From contig CALHAO010000276.1 in the NCBI GenBank assembly GCA_937931765.1, positions 1-15,684 on the forward strand: a stretch of DNA of 15,684 nucleotides. Reading direction: 5' to 3'. Within the stretch, counting starts at the first letter, position 1. Every line of letters begins with the position of its first letter. The translations under genes and the position numbers were made by a program. Shown piece after piece: positions 12,992 to 15,684 of the stretch. Source of the stretch: an uncultured Thiotrichaceae bacterium. GTDB lineage: Bacteria; Pseudomonadota; Gammaproteobacteria; Thiotrichales; Thiotrichaceae. The notes beneath the pieces are model-generated. The model was not told the DNA's origin. It made no database searches and saw only the letters and a program-made list of their open reading frames with translations.

Positions 12992-14473
12992 ATGATCACT
13001 GGCGAACTGAAGAATCAAGTCGATAAAATCTGGGAAGCATTCTGGACGGGCGGCATCTCTAATCCTCTCACGGTGATTGAGCAATTTACCTTTTTATTAT
13101 TCCTGCGGCGGCTGGATGAGAATCAGCAGTTGGAGGAGAAAAAGGCGAATATGATGGGTATTCCGCTGAGCAATGCCATTTATAGCCCCGCGCATAAGAA
13201 ACTGCGCTGGAGCAGTTTTAAGAACGAAGATCCTGATACTTTATTCGCGTTGTTCACCCAGCCACAGGCCAGCATCGACAATCTCACCGCGTTTGAGTTT
13301 ATGAAGCAGTTGGGCGCTGAGGTGGGGGTGTTTGCGAAGTATATGAAGGGTGCGACCTTTATGATCCCGACACCGAAGCTGCTGGATCAGGTGGTGCAGA
13401 TGATCGCCAAAATCCAAATGGATGACCGCGATACCAAGGGTGATTTGTACGAGTATCTGCTGTCGAAAATCGCCAGCGCCGGAACCAACGGCCAGTTCCG
13501 CACGCCGCGCCATATTATCAAGATGATGGTGGAGATGATGGAGCCGACGCAGGACGATACGATTTGTGATCCGTCTTGTGGGTCTGCCGGATTTTTGGTG
13601 GCGGCCAGTGAGTATGTGCATGAGCATCATGCGGATTGGTTCCATGAGCCGGGGTTCCGCAAGCATTATAATAGTGAGATGTTCACGGGGATTGAGTTCG
13701 ATAGCACCATGTTGCGTATCGGGGCGATGAATCTGCAATTGCATGGTATTGAGAATCCGCAGTTGCTGGGGCTGGATTCGCTGAGTGAGGCGAATGCGGG
13801 GCAGCGGGATGAGTTCAGTCTGGTGCTGGCTAATCCGCCGTTTAAAGGCTCGCTGGATTATGACAGTGTGGAAGGGTCGCTGTTGAAGACAGTGAAGACG
13901 AAAAAGACGGAGTTGCTGTTTCTGGCGCTGATGTTGCGGATGATGAAAATAGGCGGGCGGTGTGCGGTGATTATTCCGGATGGGGTGTTGTTTGGTTCTT
14001 CGGGTGCGCATAAGCAGATTCGTCAGACGCTGATTGAGCAGCAGCGGCTGGAGGCGGTGATTTCTATGCCGAGTGGGGTGTTTAAGCCTTATGCGGGGGT
14101 GAGTACGGCGGTGCTGGTGTTTACTAAGACGAATAACGGCGGCACGGATACGGTGTGGTTTTATGATATGCGGGCCGATGGGTTTAGTCTGGATGATAAG
14201 CGTGCGCCGGTTAAGGCGGATGATATTCCGGATATTGTGCAGCGGTTTAAGGAGTGTCATCTGGAGACTGAGCGGGCGCGGACTGAGCAGAGTTTTTTGG
14301 TGCCGTTTGAGGAGATCCGGGATAATGACTGGGATTTGAGCATTAACCGGTATAAGGAGATTGTGTATGAGGCGGTGGAGTATGCGCCTCCGGCGGCCAT
14401 TATTGCTGAGATTGAGGCGTTGGATGTGGAGCGGGGTGAGGCTTTGCGGGTTTTGAAGGGGTTGTTGGCGTGA
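12992..14473 (+). CDS. hsdM: Type I restriction-modification system, DNA adenine methyltransferase subunit
   Basis: HsdM transfers methyl groups from S-adenosylmethionine to adenine in the site chosen by HsdS; M2S is a free methylase and, with HsdR, part of the restriction complex. It has 493 residues. The N-terminal helical domain (about 1-150) contains LLFLRRLDENQ. GQFRTPRHIIKMMVEMM leads into motif I, DPSCGSAGF (193-201). The catalytic motif IV is NPPF (281-284, in LVLANPPFKGSLD), followed by GGRCAVIIPDGVLFGS and VISMPSGVFKPYAGVSTAVLVF. All expected motifs are intact. The start ATG has AAAGG 6 nt upstream. The stop overlaps the hsdS GTG start by 4 nt. The second half of the gene is strikingly rich in G- and T-ending codons and poor in C on the coding strand, unlike neighbouring genes. 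Transfer from another genome is a fair inference for a type I locus. Confidence 0.96.
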   Translation: MITGELKNQVDKIWEAFWTGGISNPLTVIEQFTFLLFLRRLDENQQLEEKKANMMGIPLSNAIYSPAHKKLRWSSFKNEDPDTLFALFTQPQASIDNLTAFEFMKQLGAEVGVFAKYMKGATFMIPTPKLLDQVVQMIAKIQMDDRDTKGDLYEYLLSKIASAGTNGQFRTPRHIIKMMVEMMEPTQDDTICDPSCGSAGFLVAASEYVHEHHADWFHEPGFRKHYNSEMFTGIEFDSTMLRIGAMNLQLHGIENPQLLGLDSLSEANAGQRDEFSLVLANPPFKGSLDYDSVEGSLLKTVKTKKTELLFLALMLRMMKIGGRCAVIIPDGVLFGSSGAHKQIRQTLIEQQRLEAVISMPSGVFKPYAGVSTAVLVFTKTNNGGTDTVWFYDMRADGFSLDDKRAPVKADDIPDIVQRFKECHLETERARTEQSFLVPFEEIRDNDWDLSINRYKEIVYEAVEYAPPAAIIAEIEALDVERGEALRVLKGLLA

Positions 14474-15681
14474 GTTGGCCTTTGATTAGCATAGAAGATG
14501 CTCCGTTATTTATAGCAGATGGTAATTACTCTGCAAAATACCCCAAGGCAAAAGAGTTCACCGAAGATGGCATTTACTTTATTTCAGGTAAAAACATTAT
14601 CAATGGAGCCATTGATGTATCTGATTGCAAATATATTCCTGAAGAGCTTCACGCAACCCTTAAAAAAGGGCATGTAAAAACAGGGGATGTGCTGTTAACG
14701 ACACGAGGAAATATTGGCAATACGGCAATCGTTCCAGAAAGGCTGGATGATGCAAATATAAATGCACAGTTAGTTTTGTTAAGACCTGATCAAAAAGTCC
14801 TTTCACCGAAGTACTTGAAACTTATTTTTCAATCCAGTGAAGTGAAAACTCAGATTGAGTCTGGGCTGACAGGCTCTGCTTTGAAGCAGCTACCTATTAG
14901 AAGTTTAAAAAAACTAAAAATTCCTCTCCCTCCCCTACCCGAACAACAAAAAATTGCCGCCATTCTGGATGCGGCGGATCAGTTAAGGCAAAAAGACCAG
15001 CAGTTGATTGAGCATTACACACGGCTTGGGCAGGCGTTGTTTTTGGAGATGTTTGGTGATCCTGTTACTAATCCGATGGGATGGAAAAACACCAAACTAG
15101 AAAACATTGCCGATATTGCATCAGGAGTCACAAAAGGCCGTAAGCTGAAAACAGAGGACGTTTTTGAAATTCCTTACATGCGCGTTGCGAATGTACAGGC
15201 TGGCTATTTAAACCTCGATGAAGTGAAAACGGTTCCAGGAACAACAGCTGACATTGCTAAGTTCGCCTTACAGAAAGGAGATGTATTGCTGACTGAGGGT
15301 GGCGACCCAGACAAGTTAGGCCGTGGCACTGTTTGGAACAATGAAATAGAAAACTGCATACATCAAAATCATATTTTCCGCGTACGGCTGACATACGGAA
15401 AAAGCACACCACTCTACCTGAGCTGGTTATGCGGAAGTGATTATGGAAAGCGTTATTTCCTCAAATCAGGCAAGCAAACCACAGGTATCGCCTCTATCAA
15501 CAAAACACAATTAAGACGATTCCCCGTACTTCAGCCACCTGTTGAGCTACAAAACCAATTCGCCCAACACATCGAAGCCATCGATCAACAAAAACAATCC
15601 GCCCAGGCCAGTCTGGAAAAATCCGAATCGCTGTTTAATAGTCTGTTGCAGCGGGCGTTTAAGGGGGAGTTGACGGGGTGA
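14470..15681 (+). CDS. hsdS: Type I restriction-modification system, specificity subunit
   Basis: HsdS chooses the split DNA target and holds two HsdM copies and, in the full complex, HsdR. It has 403 residues and is complete, with its stop 3 nt before the window ends. Target-recognition domain 1 spans about 1-150. The central conserved helical spacer is PLPPLPEQQKIAAILDAADQ continuing to about residue 197. Target-recognition domain 2 spans about 203-350. The distal conserved helix runs from PPVELQNQFAQHIEAID to LLQRAFKGELTG. The two domains differ in sequence, so an asymmetric bipartite site is expected; its sequence cannot be read from here. The start is GTG at 14470-14472 inside a GTGA overlap with hsdM, preceded by AAGGGG about 7 nt upstream. 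Both recognition domains are more A/T-rich than the conserved spacers, consistent with domain exchange. An hsdR gene, if present, must lie beyond the window. Confidence 0.95.
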   Translation: MSWPLISIEDAPLFIADGNYSAKYPKAKEFTEDGIYFISGKNIINGAIDVSDCKYIPEELHATLKKGHVKTGDVLLTTRGNIGNTAIVPERLDDANINAQLVLLRPDQKVLSPKYLKLIFQSSEVKTQIESGLTGSALKQLPIRSLKKLKIPLPPLPEQQKIAAILDAADQLRQKDQQLIEHYTRLGQALFLEMFGDPVTNPMGWKNTKLENIADIASGVTKGRKLKTEDVFEIPYMRVANVQAGYLNLDEVKTVPGTTADIAKFALQKGDVLLTEGGDPDKLGRGTVWNNEIENCIHQNHIFRVRLTYGKSTPLYLSWLCGSDYGKRYFLKSGKQTTGIASINKTQLRRFPVLQPPVELQNQFAQHIEAIDQQKQSAQASLEKSESLFNSLLQRAFKGELTG

Positions 15682-15684
15682 ATA

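Noticed and set aside
13241..14260. Open frame of 339 codons on the minus strand inside hsdM
   Set aside because: It is antisense to a clear hsdM gene and codes for an implausible His/Arg/Leu-rich protein with no domain I recognise. It is explained by the G-rich, C-poor codon use of hsdM, which removes stop codons on the opposite strand.

Overview
The window looks like the chromosome of a gammaproteobacterium of intermediate GC content. The order petABC, sspA, sspB, folA is typical of that class. SspA, SspB, FolA, the NIF3/YbgI protein and HisC align with enterobacterial and pseudomonad homologues as I remember them, and cytochrome b carries the PVWY Qo motif I associate with beta/gammaproteobacteria. 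I could run no database search, so genus-level identity is open.

Layout. Positions 1-7002 are all minus strand. Read in the direction of transcription they are hisC, a NIF3/YbgI protein (8-nt overlap with hisC), a 400-nt gap, then petA-petB-petC (the cytochrome bc1 complex). A clear intrinsic terminator follows, then sspA-sspB-folA and the start of a dihydroorotase gene that leaves the window. Positions 7003-7223 form a divergent control region between hisC and a plus-strand gene for a phosphoribulokinase-fold protein. That gene converges, through a bidirectional terminator, on a minus-strand gene for a secreted GEVED/DUF11 surface protein. Next, still on the minus strand, come a TRIC/UPF0126 membrane protein, a PIN-PhoH protein and a Bcp/PrxQ peroxiredoxin. 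A large imperfect palindrome of about 157 bp sits between the last two. The right end, on the plus strand, holds hsdM and hsdS of a type I restriction-modification system. HsdS is complete and no hsdR lies inside the window.

How the genes work together. The pet operon encodes respiratory complex III. SspA binds RNA polymerase during starvation and SspB delivers ssrA-tagged proteins to ClpXP, so the sspAB pair couples stress to transcription and proteolysis. FolA and dihydroorotase supply one-carbon and pyrimidine metabolism. HsdM and HsdS together form a modification methyltransferase. The right end (palindrome, then a type I locus with uneven composition) has the look of accessory DNA.

The most unusual item is the phosphoribulokinase-like protein at 7224-8159. 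Its fold signatures and sugar-phosphate residues are well kept. However, the glycines of its P-loop, the catalytic aspartate (position 42) and the Walker-B-like glutamate are all replaced, so it may be a pseudokinase or an enzyme with altered chemistry. Other points are a cytochrome b with extra C-terminal hydrophobic segments, a terminator only 28 nt upstream of sspA, and the compositional patchwork of hsdM/hsdS.
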